Notes: generated by a model not told the origin, from the letters alone. A stretch of 64,000 nucleotides of DNA from Sphingopyxis sp. 2PD (GCF_005503695.1 NZ_SCMU01000001.1:186001-250000), one strand, 5' to 3'; positions 25,784 through 34,843 are shown, numbered from the stretch's first letter. Numbers and translations are program-made.

Positions 25784-27358
25784 ATGAAAAAAATCTCGCT
25801 GCTCGCCGTCCCCGCCCTCGCCCTGATCACTCCCGCTATGGCGATGCCGCCGCCGCTGCCGCCGGTCGAGGGCAAGGATGCGGCGACGTTGCAGACGGAA
25901 ATGACCGAGCGGCGGGTGAACAGCGACGTCATCACCGCAACCTATCTCGACCGCATCCGCAACCTCGACGACCATGGCCCGCAGCTGAACGCGGTCATCG
26001 CGACCTTTCCCGACGCGACGAGCCAAGCGCATACGCTGGACCTTGAACGCCAAGCGGGCCGCGTGCGCGGCCCGCTTCACGGCATCCCGATTCTGCTCAA
26101 GGACAATATCGAGGCAAAGGGGCCGATCGCGACCACGGCCGGATCGCTGGCGCTGAAGGACAATGTCACCAACCGCGACGCGCCGCTGGTGGCGCGGCTG
26201 CGCGAGGCGGGCGCGGTCATCCTCGGCAAAACCAACCTCAGCGAATGGGCGAATATTCGTTCGAACAATTCTACCAGCGGCTGGAGTGCGGTCGGCGGCC
26301 TCGCCAAAAACCCCCACGCGCTCGATCGCAACACCTGCGGATCGTCGGCGGGCAGCGGCGCCGCGACCGCGGCAAGCCTCGCGCCGATCGCGATCGGCAC
26401 CGAAACCGACGGATCGATCACCTGCCCCGCCGGCGTCAATGGCATCGTCGGTTTCAAACCCACGGTCGGGCTGGTCAGCCGCACGCATATCGTCCCGATC
26501 AGCCATAGCCAGGACACCGCCGGCCCGATGGCGCTGACCGTGCGCGACGCCGCGCTGGTGATGTCGGTCATCGCGGGCTGCGACCCCGCCGATCCCGCGA
26601 CCATCGAGGCCGACGCGCGCAAGACCGACTATGCCGCAGAGCTTTCGGTCGCAGCGCTCAAGGGCAAGCGCATCGGCGTGCTGCGCGATCGCATCGGCGA
26701 CCGCGCCGACATCGCCACGCTGTTCGACGCAGCGCTGAAACAGATGGCACAACTCGGCGCGACGGTGGTCGAGATCGCCGACAGCCGCAAAGGGCTGGAA
26801 GAATTGGGCGCTGCCGAGTTCGAAATACTGCTGACCGAGCTCAAGGCGGACATGGCGACCTATCTCGCGAGTCTTCCGGCCAATGACGGTCCCAAGACGC
26901 TCGCCGACCTGATCGCCTTCAACAAGGCGAACCCTGCCGAGCTGCAATGGTTCGACCAGTCGCTGTTCGAGCTTGCCGAAACCAAGGGCGGGCTCGACAG
27001 CCCCGCCTATCTCGAAGCGAAAGCGAAAGCCGCGCGGCTTGCCGGGCCCGAGGGCATCGACCGGCTGCTCGCGACGCACAAGCTCGACCTGCTCGTCGGG
27101 GTGACGAACGGCCCCGCGTGGACGAGCGATCTGGTGAACGGCGATCATTACACTGGCCCCAGCGCCAGCCAGCTACCCGCCGTCGCGGGCTATCCGCACC
27201 TGACGGTGCCGATGGGCACGGTCGCGGGGCTGCCAATCGGCGTGTCGTTCATTGGCGGAAAATGGACCGATGCCGAGGTGCTGGCGGCGGGCTATGCTTA
27301 TGAGCAGGCAAGCCGCAAGCGCGTGGCGCCGACCTATCGGGTGGGGGTAGCACCGTAA
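25784..27358 (+). CDS. Exported amidase (amidase signature family)
   Basis: A 524-residue protein with a signal peptide ending near residue 21 (ITPAMAM). The Ser-cisSer-Lys centre is visible: lysine in IPILLKDNIEAKG (about 104), cis-serine and nucleophile in CGSSAGSGAATAAS and GTETDGSITCPAG (about 186-210). It hydrolyses an amide bond; location in the periplasm distinguishes it from the tRNA amidotransferase GatA. The substrate is unknown. Divergent from the MFS transporter, which might import the product, but this is conjecture. Confidence 0.87.
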   Translation: MKKISLLAVPALALITPAMAMPPPLPPVEGKDAATLQTEMTERRVNSDVITATYLDRIRNLDDHGPQLNAVIATFPDATSQAHTLDLERQAGRVRGPLHGIPILLKDNIEAKGPIATTAGSLALKDNVTNRDAPLVARLREAGAVILGKTNLSEWANIRSNNSTSGWSAVGGLAKNPHALDRNTCGSSAGSGAATAASLAPIAIGTETDGSITCPAGVNGIVGFKPTVGLVSRTHIVPISHSQDTAGPMALTVRDAALVMSVIAGCDPADPATIEADARKTDYAAELSVAALKGKRIGVLRDRIGDRADIATLFDAALKQMAQLGATVVEIADSRKGLEELGAAEFEILLTELKADMATYLASLPANDGPKTLADLIAFNKANPAELQWFDQSLFELAETKGGLDSPAYLEAKAKAARLAGPEGIDRLLATHKLDLLVGVTNGPAWTSDLVNGDHYTGPSASQLPAVAGYPHLTVPMGTVAGLPIGVSFIGGKWTDAEVLAAGYAYEQASRKRVAPTYRVGVAP

Positions 27359-27359
27359 A

Positions 27360-27477
27360 ATCCTCCCTATGGCGAAGCCATGGGGAGGGGGACCGTTCGC
27401 GAAGCGAATGGTGGAGGGGCTCCTCCGTCAGCGCTTCGCGCTGCCACCTCCCCATCGCTGCGCGACAGGGAGGATCG
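27360..27477. repeat. Composite palindromic repeat (family C, twin of 14616)
   Basis: Contains TATGGCGAAGCCATGGGGAG, ACCGTTCGCGAAGCGAATGGT and CATCGCTGCGCGACAGGGAG in the same order as the copy at 14616-14777, but without the inserted middle part. It lies between convergent amidase and DUF2721 genes. Confidence 0.8.
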
Positions 27478-27479
27478 CT

Positions 27480-27959
27480 TCACCTTTTATCCCGCCGCCG
27501 CTTCCAGCCCATTTCCTCCAGCTCGAGCAATTCCATCGGCACATGGATATTGCGGATCGCCATCCGCACCTCGATCAGGAACAGCACCAGCGACGCGAGC
27601 AACAACAGCATCGCGATCGCGAACGCCCAGGACGCCGCCAGCCCCAGGTTGAACCCGGCGATCGCCTGCGCGAACAACAGCGCCACGAGCAGGCACACGA
27701 CAATCCCGCACGCGACCGCGGCGGCGATCGCATTGTTGATCACGTCCATCCGCCGGTCGGCGGCGCGCAGTTCGGCGACCACCCGCTCATGCTCCTGCCC
27801 CTCGGTCTCGGCCCAGCGCTCCATCAGCGCGCGCGAGCGGTCGACGACGCGCGACAGGCGCCCGGTCAGCACGTTGAGCAGGCTGCCCGTCGCGACGAGC
27901 AGGAACACCGGGGTGACCGACAGCTGGATCGTCTCGGCGATCATCGCCGAGCCGGTCAT
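27480..27959 (-). CDS. DUF2721 family membrane protein
   Basis: A 159-residue protein with three membrane helices (about residues 12-32, 75-97 and 103-125) and a charged loop RLSRVVDRSRALMERWAETEGQEHERVV after the first. This architecture and the TPVFLLVATGSLLNVLTGRLSRVVDR segment match DUF2721. The function is unknown. Start 27959 has GAGGG 6 bases upstream; ATG at 27965 overlapping the aminotransferase stop is the alternative. It is directly downstream of the aminotransferase gene and probably cotranscribed. Confidence 0.75.
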   Translation of the reverse strand: MTGSAMIAETIQLSVTPVFLLVATGSLLNVLTGRLSRVVDRSRALMERWAETEGQEHERVVAELRAADRRMDVINNAIAAAVACGIVVCLLVALLFAQAIAGFNLGLAASWAFAIAMLLLLASLVLFLIEVRMAIRNIHVPMELLELEEMGWKRRRDKR

Positions 27960-27961
27960 GC

Positions 27962-29182
27962 TCATCCCTCGCCGCCCGCCGCGACCGAGGGCGTATTGAT
28001 GCCGTGCATGGCCAGGAATTTGCGGACGTTGCGCGCCGCCTGACGAATACGCTGTTCGTTCTCGACCATCGCGATGCGGACATAGCCCTCGCCATCCTCG
28101 CCGTACCCGACGCCGGGTGCGACCGCGACCTTGGCATGGGTAAGCAGCTGTTTCGAAAATTCGAGGCTGCCCATGTCCTTGAGCGCGGGCGGCAGCGGCG
28201 CCCAGGCGAACATCGACGCCTTTGGGCTCGGGATGTCCCACCCGGCGCGGCCGAAGCTTTCGACCATCACGTCGCGGCGCTTCTGATAAAGCTCGCGGTT
28301 CCTCGCGACGATGTCCTGCGGGCCGTTGAGCGCCGCGCAGGCCGCGGCCTGGATCGGGGTGAAGGCGCCATAGTCGAGGTACGACTTCACGCGCGTCATC
28401 GCCGCGATCAGACGCTTGTTGCCCACCGCAAAACCCATGCGCCAGCCCGCCATCGAATAGGTCTTCGACATCGAGGTGAACTCGATCGCGACGTCCTTCG
28501 CCCCCGGCACCTGCAGGATCGAGGGCGTAGGATTACCATCGTAATAAAGTTCGGAATAGGCGAGGTCCGACAGCACCCAGACCTTGTTCTCCTTGGCCCA
28601 CGCAACCAGCCGCTCATAAAAGGCAAGATCCACCGCCTCGGCGGTCGGGTTCGACGGATAATTGACGACCAGGATCGACGGACGCGGCACGGTGAACGCC
28701 ATCGCGCGGTCGAGCGCGCGCCAGTAATTCTCGTCGGGCGTCGTCGGCACGCTGCGGATCGTGGCGCCCGCAATGATGAAGCCGAAGGTGTGAATGGGGT
28801 AGCTGGGGTTAGGCGCCAGCACGACGTCGCCGGGGCCGGTAATCGCGGTCGCAAGGCTCGCGAGCCCCTCCTTCGACCCCATCGTCACCACGACCTCGCT
28901 TTCGGGATCGAGGTCGACGTTGAAGCGGCGCGCATAATAATTGGCCTGCGCCTTGCGCAGCCCCGGAATCCCCTTCGACTGTGAATAGCCGTGCGCGTCG
29001 GGCTTCATCGCGACTTCGCACAGTTTTTCGATCACATGCGCGGGCGGCGGCAAATCGGGGTTGCCCATCCCTAGGTCGATGATGTCTTCCCCCGCGGCGC
29101 GGGCGGCCGCACGCATCGCATTGACTTCGGCGATGACATAGGGCGGCAGGCGCTTGATGCGATAGAATTCATCTTCGGACAT
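27962..29182 (-). CDS. alaC: Alanine-type class I aminotransferase
   Basis: A 406-residue fold-type I PLP enzyme. The PLP lysine is in SMSKTYSMAGWRMGFAVGN (about 241-259), and NYPSNPTAEAV and SDLAYSELYYDG hold the asparagine, aspartate and tyrosine contacts. The start FYRIKRLPPYVIAEVNAMR and overall pattern match the AlaC/LL-diaminopimelate aminotransferase-like group, so alanine-pyruvate transamination is likely. Diverges from phaC across 111 bases, which include the palindrome CGTTAT-N5-ATAACG at 29206-29222. Confidence 0.85.
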   Translation of the reverse strand: MSEDEFYRIKRLPPYVIAEVNAMRAAARAAGEDIIDLGMGNPDLPPPAHVIEKLCEVAMKPDAHGYSQSKGIPGLRKAQANYYARRFNVDLDPESEVVVTMGSKEGLASLATAITGPGDVVLAPNPSYPIHTFGFIIAGATIRSVPTTPDENYWRALDRAMAFTVPRPSILVVNYPSNPTAEAVDLAFYERLVAWAKENKVWVLSDLAYSELYYDGNPTPSILQVPGAKDVAIEFTSMSKTYSMAGWRMGFAVGNKRLIAAMTRVKSYLDYGAFTPIQAAACAALNGPQDIVARNRELYQKRRDVMVESFGRAGWDIPSPKASMFAWAPLPPALKDMGSLEFSKQLLTHAKVAVAPGVGYGEDGEGYVRIAMVENEQRIRQAARNVRKFLAMHGINTPSVAAGGEG

Positions 29183-29205
29183 GGGAAACTAGAACAACTC
29201 CTTTT

Positions 29206-29222
29206 CGTTATCGGATATAACG
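29206..29222. promoter_or_regulatory. Palindrome between alaC and phaC
   Basis: CGTTAT and ATAACG form a perfect 6-5-6 dyad in the 111-base divergent region, 24 bases before the alaC start. It may be an operator or overlap a -10 element (TATAAC on the plus strand). No regulator is identified. Confidence 0.4.
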
Positions 29223-29293
29223 CGAACGGCGCCTCGCCAGCCGCACCGCGGCTTGTTATAGGCTTCTAACCGCACTGACCAGCAGGAACGAAC

Positions 29294-31072
29294 ATGAGCG
29301 ACGCAGACAATAGCGACACGACCGACGCTCCGAACCCCTTCCTGCCGACCCCCGACGACATGCAGCATTGGGCCAGCGTGATCGGGCGCGCACAGCAGAT
29401 GATGCTCGAATATGCGCTGGGGCAAGTGAACGACGGCAAGACGAGCGCCGCCTCGATGTTCGATCCGGCGACATGGCTCGAAAACCCGGCGACGCAGACG
29501 TGGACACAGCAATCGTCCAGGATGTGGGAACAGGGGGTCGCCTTCTGGACGTCGCTCGCGACGCTCAACCCGATGACCCCGGCAGCGCCCGATGCCGCCG
29601 CAGCAAAGGACCGCCGCTTTGCCGATCCCGACTGGGCGGCGAACCCGGTGTTCGCGATGATCCGCCAAACCTATGGCCTGCTCGCCGAACAGATGCTCGC
29701 GACGACGCGCCAGCTCGACGGGCTCGACCCCGCGGCGCGCGCCAAGATGGAATTTGCCGCCAAAAGCATCGCCGATGCGATGGCGCCGACCAATCTGGCG
29801 CTGACCAATCCCGAAGTCATCCGGCGCGCGGTCGAAACGCGCGGCGAAAGCCTGCTCAAGGGCTTGAAGCATATGCTCACCGACCTGTCGCGCGGGCAAT
29901 TGAGCCACGTCGATCCCGATGCGTTCGAGGTCGGGGTCAATATCGCGACGACGCCGGGCAAGGTCATCCACGAAACCGACCTTTACCAGCTGATCCAATA
30001 TACGCCGACGACCAAAGAGGTTTTCGCCGTCCCGCTGCTGATCTTCCCGCCGTGGATCAACCGCTTTTATATCCTCGACCTCAATCCCGCCAAAAGCTTC
30101 GTCGCCTGGGCGGTCGAGCAGGGATTGTCGGTGTTCATGGTATCGTGGAAGTCGGCCGATGCGTCGATGAAAGACATTGTGTGGGACGATTATATCGCGG
30201 CGCAGATCGATGCGATCGATACGGTGCGCGCGGCGCTGGACGTGCCTGCGGTCCACACGATCGGCTATTGTGTCGCCGGAACGACGCTCGCCGCGACGCT
30301 GGCGGTGCTCGCCGCGAAAGGCGAGGCAGAGCGAGTCAAGTCAGTGACCTTCTTCACCGCGCAGGTTGATTTCGAGCATGCCGGCGACCTTAAGCTGTTC
30401 GTCGATGACAGCTATCTGGCGCTGCTCGAACAACTGTCGGCGCCGGGGTATCTCGATGGCCGCTATATGGCTGCGACCTTCAACAGCCTGCGCGGGCGCG
30501 ACCTGATCTGGAATTATGTCGTCAGCAATTACCTGCTCGGCAACGACTATCCGCCCTTCGACCTCCTTTACTGGAACGGCGACACCACCAACCTGCCCGC
30601 GAATTGGCACCGCCAATATCTGGTCGACCTGTACCGCGACAATCGCATGGTGATCCCGAACAGTCTGGCCGCGCTGGAAACGCCGATCGACCTTCGGAAA
30701 ATCCAGACCCCGGCCTATATCCAGGCGGGGCGCGAAGATCATATTGCGCCGCTCGCCAGCGTGTGGCGGTTGATGGATCATCTGTCGGGGCCCAAGACCT
30801 TCCTGCTTGCCGGGTCGGGCCATATCGCGGGGGTCGTCAATCCGCCCGCCGCGGGCAAATATCAATATTGGACCGGCGACAGCAAAGCTGCGACGCTGGA
30901 CAAATTCATCGCCGGTGCCAGCGAAACGAAAGGCAGCTGGTGGCCGCACTGGATCGACTGGATTGCGGCACAGGATGACAAAAAAGTCGCTGTCAAAGGC
31001 GCCCGCATCCCCGGGAAAGGGGCCAGGAAGGCGATCGAGGACGCGCCCGGCCGCTATGTCAAACAGCGGTAA
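29294..31072 (+). CDS. phaC: Class I poly(3-hydroxyalkanoate) synthase
   Basis: A 592-residue enzyme that polymerises hydroxyacyl-CoA into granule polyester. The lipase-like box is GYCVAG with nucleophile Cys326; Asp482 in GREDHIAP and His510 in GSGHIAG complete the triad. PWINRFYILDLNPAKSFV and TVVPDGKGG-independent class I features (length near 590, single subunit) distinguish it from PhaE-dependent class III. The phasin gene lies 122 bases downstream with its own promoter. No depolymerase or PhaR gene is in the window. Confidence 0.95.
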   Translation: MSDADNSDTTDAPNPFLPTPDDMQHWASVIGRAQQMMLEYALGQVNDGKTSAASMFDPATWLENPATQTWTQQSSRMWEQGVAFWTSLATLNPMTPAAPDAAAAKDRRFADPDWAANPVFAMIRQTYGLLAEQMLATTRQLDGLDPAARAKMEFAAKSIADAMAPTNLALTNPEVIRRAVETRGESLLKGLKHMLTDLSRGQLSHVDPDAFEVGVNIATTPGKVIHETDLYQLIQYTPTTKEVFAVPLLIFPPWINRFYILDLNPAKSFVAWAVEQGLSVFMVSWKSADASMKDIVWDDYIAAQIDAIDTVRAALDVPAVHTIGYCVAGTTLAATLAVLAAKGEAERVKSVTFFTAQVDFEHAGDLKLFVDDSYLALLEQLSAPGYLDGRYMAATFNSLRGRDLIWNYVVSNYLLGNDYPPFDLLYWNGDTTNLPANWHRQYLVDLYRDNRMVIPNSLAALETPIDLRKIQTPAYIQAGREDHIAPLASVWRLMDHLSGPKTFLLAGSGHIAGVVNPPAAGKYQYWTGDSKAATLDKFIAGASETKGSWWPHWIDWIAAQDDKKVAVKGARIPGKGARKAIEDAPGRYVKQR

Positions 31073-31111
31073 TATCTAGCGATTATCCTGCCGATGGGCG
31101 GCGGTGACAGG

Positions 31112-31194
31112 TTTTTTGTGCGCTGCACAAAAATATCCTTGAAATCGCCGAAGCACTCCTATATTGTGCACTGCAACATAAAGGAGTTTTACCC
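31112..31194 (+). promoter_or_regulatory. Phasin promoter region with two TTGTGC-type dyads
   Basis: Site 1 has arms TTTTTGTGC (31113-31121) and GCACAAAAA (31125-31133), a perfect dyad. Site 2 at 31162-31181, TATTGTGCACTGCAACATAA, matches it at 16 of 20 aligned positions. A possible promoter, TTGAAA at 31139 and TATATT at 31160 (spacer 15), lies between them, so site 2 covers the start point. PhaR, a repressor of phasin genes, binds TGC/GCA-rich dyads; binding here is inferred. AAGGAG lies 8 bases before the phasin ATG. Confidence 0.6.
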
Positions 31195-31950
31195 ATGGCT
31201 ACCAAGATGGATAGTGCCGAGAAGGCTTTCGAAGCCGCGACGCTGGAAACCGCCGCCAAGCCGGTGGAAGCTCCGGCGGCCCCCGCCGTTGTCGCTGCCC
31301 CCGCAGTGGCGAAGGTGGCGGCTCCCGCCAAGATCAAGACGGTGAAGGCAAAAGCCAAGCCGACGGTGAAGAAGGCTGCGGCTCCCAAGGCCGCCGCCAA
31401 GAAGGTTGCCCCCAAGAAGGCAGCCGCGAAGAAAATTGCCCCGAAACTTGCCCCCAAGGCTGCACCGACGCCGGTTGCCGCCGTCAGCAAAGGAATCAAG
31501 ACCATGAACGACACCGTGAAGAAGTTCGCCGACGAAGCGAAGACCCGCACCGAAGCCCTGACCGCCGACTTCAACGAAAAGGCGAAGGAAGCGATGAGCA
31601 AGACCAGCAAGCTGGCCGAAGAAGCCGTCGAATTCAACAAGGCCAACATTGAAGCGCTGGTCGAAGCCGGCAAGATCGCTGCCAAGAACATGGAAGTTCT
31701 GGGCCAGGAAGGCGTGACCTTCGCTCGCAAGAGCTTTGAAGACACGACCGCTGCGCTGAAGGGCTACAGCTCGGTCAAGTCGCCGACCGAATTCTTCAAG
31801 CTCTATGCCGAAAACAGCAAGAAGGCTTTCGACGCCGCCGTTGCCCAGACCTCGAAGACCAGCGAACTGGTCGTCAAGATGGCCAACGACAGCTTTGCGC
31901 CGATCTCGAACCGCGTTTCGGTCATCACCTCGAAGATGAAGGCCGCCTAA
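31195..31950 (+). CDS. phaP: Phasin with lysine/alanine/proline-rich N-terminal region
   Basis: A 251-residue protein. Residues 105-250 are a helical phasin domain (FADEAKTRTEALTADFNEKA; GVTFARKSFEDTTAALKGYSS; SPTEFFKLYAENSKKAFD) that coats PHA granules. Residues about 20-100 are low-complexity, rich in AAPK and KKAAAKK, resembling histone H1-like or AlgP-type repeats. Pseudomonas PhaF joins a phasin to a similar DNA-binding tail, but there at the C-terminus. A role in linking granules to the nucleoid is possible. A strong terminator follows. Confidence 0.88.
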   Translation: MATKMDSAEKAFEAATLETAAKPVEAPAAPAVVAAPAVAKVAAPAKIKTVKAKAKPTVKKAAAPKAAAKKVAPKKAAAKKIAPKLAPKAAPTPVAAVSKGIKTMNDTVKKFADEAKTRTEALTADFNEKAKEAMSKTSKLAEEAVEFNKANIEALVEAGKIAAKNMEVLGQEGVTFARKSFEDTTAALKGYSSVKSPTEFFKLYAENSKKAFDAAVAQTSKTSELVVKMANDSFAPISNRVSVITSKMKAA

Positions 31951-32017
31951 GCCGCTTTCACCTTCCGTTGGCGCGGGCATCCCCCCTCCCTCCCCGCCTG
32001 CGCCGACACCCCCAAGG

Positions 32018-32055
32018 CCGCCCGCTTCCCCAAGGAAGCGGGCGGTTCTTGCTTT
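32018..32055 (+). terminator. Rho-independent terminator after phaP
   Basis: CCGCCCGCTTCC (32018-32029) and GGAAGCGGGCGG (32034-32045) form a 12-bp perfect stem with a 4-base loop, followed by TTCTTGCTTT. Confidence 0.85.
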
Positions 32056-32145
32056 CGGCGCCGCCGGCGACGAGCTGGCGAACAAGAGGTTAAAAACCGC
32101 GCGCGCGCCCCTTGCGCTTCGGCTGCGGCTTGCGATATTCCTGCC

Positions 32146-32538
32146 ATGATGTTTCCAGTTTCGACCACCCAGCCGGTCCGCGCGATGGCGGCGTCAGATC
32201 ATGTCCGCGCGATGGCGGACAAGGATGACGGCGCACCCGGCAGCCCCGGCGTCGGCATCGCCACGCGCACCCGCGCCAAGGCGAAAAAGCCGTCGATGTA
32301 CAAGGTGCTACTGCTCAACGACGATTACACGCCGATGGAATTCGTCGTGATGGTGCTCCAGCGCTTTTTTAACATGGACATCGAACAGGCGACGCAAGTG
32401 ATGCTCCACGTCCACCAACAGGGCGTCGGCGTGTGCGGCGTGTTCAGCTATGAAGTCGCCGAGACCAAGGTCAATCAGGTGATGGACGCCGCGCGGCAGA
32501 ACCAGCACCCGCTGCAATGCACGCTGGAAAAGGCGTAA
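32146..32538 (+). CDS. clpS: ATP-dependent Clp protease adaptor
   Basis: A 130-residue protein whose conserved part starts at residue 48: [27 protein letters not shown], with the Asn-Asp and Met that line the N-degron pocket, followed by [24 protein letters not shown]. ClpS hands proteins with bulky N-terminal residues to ClpAP. No clpA is adjacent. The N-terminal 45 residues are variable; ATGs at 32185 and 32212 are alternative starts, and the last gives a more usual length (108). Confidence 0.92.
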   Translation: MMFPVSTTQPVRAMAASDHVRAMADKDDGAPGSPGVGIATRTRAKAKKPSMYKVLLLNDDYTPMEFVVMVLQRFFNMDIEQATQVMLHVHQQGVGVCGVFSYEVAETKVNQVMDAARQNQHPLQCTLEKA

Positions 32539-32634
32539 CGCCTCTCCTTCTCCTCAAACCGGGGGCTGCTTATGCGCCCAGCTGTGCGCCACCTCACTTT
32601 AACTCCCCGGCATTATTGGCTATGGCCCTTAACC

Positions 32635-33993
32635 ATGGTCAAAAACTCTCCTTTTTCGCTGCGCCCCGCTGCGATCTTTCTCCTCCCGCTCGGCCTCCTC
32701 GCCACGCCCGCATTTGCCCAGACCGCGGTAAAAGAGGATTCGGTCGTCCTGCAGCCCGACAAGGTCGCCGACGACGCCCCGGTGATCGCGGCGCAAGTCG
32801 CGCTGCCGAGCTGGTCGGAGGAAAACGCCACCGCCTTGCTGAGCGCGATTGAAAAAATCGGCGCCGAAGGCCTGTTCGCCAAGGACTATAACCCCGATGC
32901 GCTGGCCGCGGCGATCCTGGCGAACGATCAGGCACGGCTCGACAAGATCGCGACCGACACCTTCCTGCTGCTCGCCACCCATTTGCGCGACGGACGCACC
33001 CCCAATGCGGCGCGCAAGCAATGGTTCATGGTCGACAGCGACGCCGACGCCGAACCGCTGCTCCCGCTGCTCGGAAATGCGCTGAATGGCGGCACGATCG
33101 CCGAGGCGCTCGCCAGCCTCAACCCGGTCCACCCTGACTTTGCCGTGCTCAAGGCATCGCTTGCCAAGGCCAAAATACCCGCCGACGCCAATGCGATCCG
33201 TGTCAACATGGAACGCTGGCGCTGGATGCCGCGCGCGCTGGGCGATCGTTATGTCGTCAGCAACGTCCCTGAATATATGACCCGCGTGGTCCATGGCGGG
33301 ACGGTCATCGCCACCCACAAGGCCGTCGTCGGCAAGCCGTCGACCGCGACCCCGCAGCTCAATCCGATGGCGACCGGGATCATCGTCAACCCGAACTGGA
33401 CGCTGCCGCGCAGCATCATCAACGAAGGCATCGGGGCGACCATCGCGCGCAACCCTGCGTCCGCGCGCGCGCAGGGCTATACCTGGACCGGCAGCGGCAA
33501 GACCCTGTCGGTGGTACAAAAGCCCGGCCCGAACAACGCTCTCGGCGTGATGAAGATGGAGATGCTCAACGATCACGCGATCTATCTCCACGACACGCCA
33601 TCAAAGGGCGCGTTCAACGCCGCCGCCCGCGCGTTCAGCCATGGGTGCATTCGGACCGAGCGCGCGCTGCATTTCTCCGGCTTGATGGCGGTGATGTTCG
33701 CGGGCCGAAGTCCCGAAGAATTTGGCGCGGCGATCGCCAGCGGCGAAACAACGCGCTTCGGCTTTGACAAGCCCTTCCCGGTCTATGTCGCCTATTGGAC
33801 CGTCGTGCCCGACGGCAAGGGCGGCACCAAGAAGCTCGGCGACCTCTACGGTCGCGACGCACCGGTGGTGGCTAGCTTTGCCAAGCCCGGCCGCCCGACC
33901 GCGACGATCATCGCCCCCGCTGCACCGCCGGTGGTGCCGATGGTCGAAACGACCGCACGCGCCACCACGCCGGGGACGTCGGGAATTTACTGA
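32635..33993 (+). CDS. L,D-transpeptidase (YkuD domain), exported
   Basis: A 452-residue protein with a signal peptide (cleavage after TPAFA, about residue 28). The catalytic YkuD domain has HDTPSKGAFNAAARAFSHGCIRTERAL with nucleophile Cys338 in the HGCIR motif. The large N-terminal region and length resemble YcbB-type enzymes, which make 3-3 crosslinks in peptidoglycan or attach lipoproteins. Start 32635 is chosen because it opens the signal peptide; 32572 would add 21 residues. Convergent with another L,D-transpeptidase-like gene. Confidence 0.85.
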   Translation: MVKNSPFSLRPAAIFLLPLGLLATPAFAQTAVKEDSVVLQPDKVADDAPVIAAQVALPSWSEENATALLSAIEKIGAEGLFAKDYNPDALAAAILANDQARLDKIATDTFLLLATHLRDGRTPNAARKQWFMVDSDADAEPLLPLLGNALNGGTIAEALASLNPVHPDFAVLKASLAKAKIPADANAIRVNMERWRWMPRALGDRYVVSNVPEYMTRVVHGGTVIATHKAVVGKPSTATPQLNPMATGIIVNPNWTLPRSIINEGIGATIARNPASARAQGYTWTGSGKTLSVVQKPGPNNALGVMKMEMLNDHAIYLHDTPSKGAFNAAARAFSHGCIRTERALHFSGLMAVMFAGRSPEEFGAAIASGETTRFGFDKPFPVYVAYWTVVPDGKGGTKKLGDLYGRDAPVVASFAKPGRPTATIIAPAAPPVVPMVETTARATTPGTSGIY

Positions 33994-34012
33994 GGGGCGT
34001 AAGCTTACGACC

Positions 34013-34050
34013 GAAGTAGGACGCCGCCCTCGCGAAGGCGGGGGCGACGC
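34013..34050. repeat. Short palindrome of family D
   Basis: CCGCCCTCGCGAAGGCGGGGGCGAC can fold around CGCGAAGGCG; the core CGCGAAGGCGGGGGC matches the long pair at 59013-59111. It lies in the 100-base gap between the two convergent transpeptidase genes. Confidence 0.55.
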
Positions 34051-34093
34051 GTTTGGTACGTCCGCCCCACACCCTGAAACCGAAGTCAGCCCA

Positions 34094-34843
34094 TCAGTCC
34101 GCCGTTGTCGGGAACGTCCCGTTGACCGACCCCGCGCGGCGGATATTGTCGGCGACCGGTGGCAGCTGGAACGGCACCGGCATTGGCGGCACTTCGCTCA
34201 GCCGGTCGGCGAACAACAGCCGCCCCGGCCCGAGCTTGTAGAGGATCATCGGCAGCAGATCCTCGCCGAATACGAAGCAGCCTTCGCTGCGTCCGAGCTT
34301 GCCCTGTGTCGCGATCAGCGACGGGTCGGCGTACCAGGCGCCATGGACAACGATGGCACGAACATCGGCGTTGTTGTTGTCGGGCTCCAGCCCCGCAAGC
34401 CGCATCGACGAGCCGTTGGCACCCCAGTAATAATCGCTGGTGCGATAGGCGCCGCGCGAGGTTGCCAGACTGCCCACGCGGTTCGAAAAGCTTTTCAGCC
34501 ACCCGTCGTGCTGCGGGTCGGATCCCCGGCCGTGGGTAACGGGGAACATATCGATCTTGCCCGCCACCATGTCGACCAGCGCGAAGCGTGGACGCGCCGA
34601 CGGCAGCCCGAAATCGACGATGCCGATGCGGTCGGTCTGGGGAATATGGCGGCTTTGCATCGCCAGTTGCTTGCGCGCGACCGCCAGATAATCGACCGGC
34701 GGCGATGGAGGTGCCACCGGTTGCCGCACCCAGTCGGGCAACTGCGCCCCTGCCGGCAGCGTCGCCACGGCGCCCGCGCCAGCCATTCCGGCAAGCAATG
34801 TCCGTCGATCCAACAGATTCTTCACGTCAACCGCGCCCCGCAT
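34094..34843 (-). CDS. Murein L,D-transpeptidase catalytic family protein (YkuD_2), Tat-type signal
   Basis: A 249-residue protein. The N-terminus has DRRTLLAGMAGAGAVATLPAGAQ, a twin-arginine type signal, so export in folded form is plausible. The domain carries RAIVVHGAWYADP and GRSEGCFVFGEDLLP with Cys189 as nucleophile, as in the PF13645 family (murein L,D-transpeptidase catalytic domain family). A GTG at 34825 is an alternative start that puts the RR close to the N-terminus. A 229-base gap with a Fur-like palindrome separates it from the divergent TonB receptor. Confidence 0.8.
   Translation of the reverse strand: MRGAVDVKNLLDRRTLLAGMAGAGAVATLPAGAQLPDWVRQPVAPPSPPVDYLAVARKQLAMQSRHIPQTDRIGIVDFGLPSARPRFALVDMVAGKIDMFPVTHGRGSDPQHDGWLKSFSNRVGSLATSRGAYRTSDYYWGANGSSMRLAGLEPDNNNADVRAIVVHGAWYADPSLIATQGKLGRSEGCFVFGEDLLPMILYKLGPGRLLFADRLSEVPPMPVPFQLPPVADNIRRAGSVNGTFPTTAD

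Noticed and set aside
24359-27148. A 929-codon minus-strand protein with an MFS C-terminus
   Set aside because: The N-terminal half is antisense to the amidase. The transporter starts at 25672 with a normal N-terminus.
34013-34050. Rho-independent terminator between the two transpeptidases
   Set aside because: The hairpin lacks a T run on either side, so it is listed only as a repeat.
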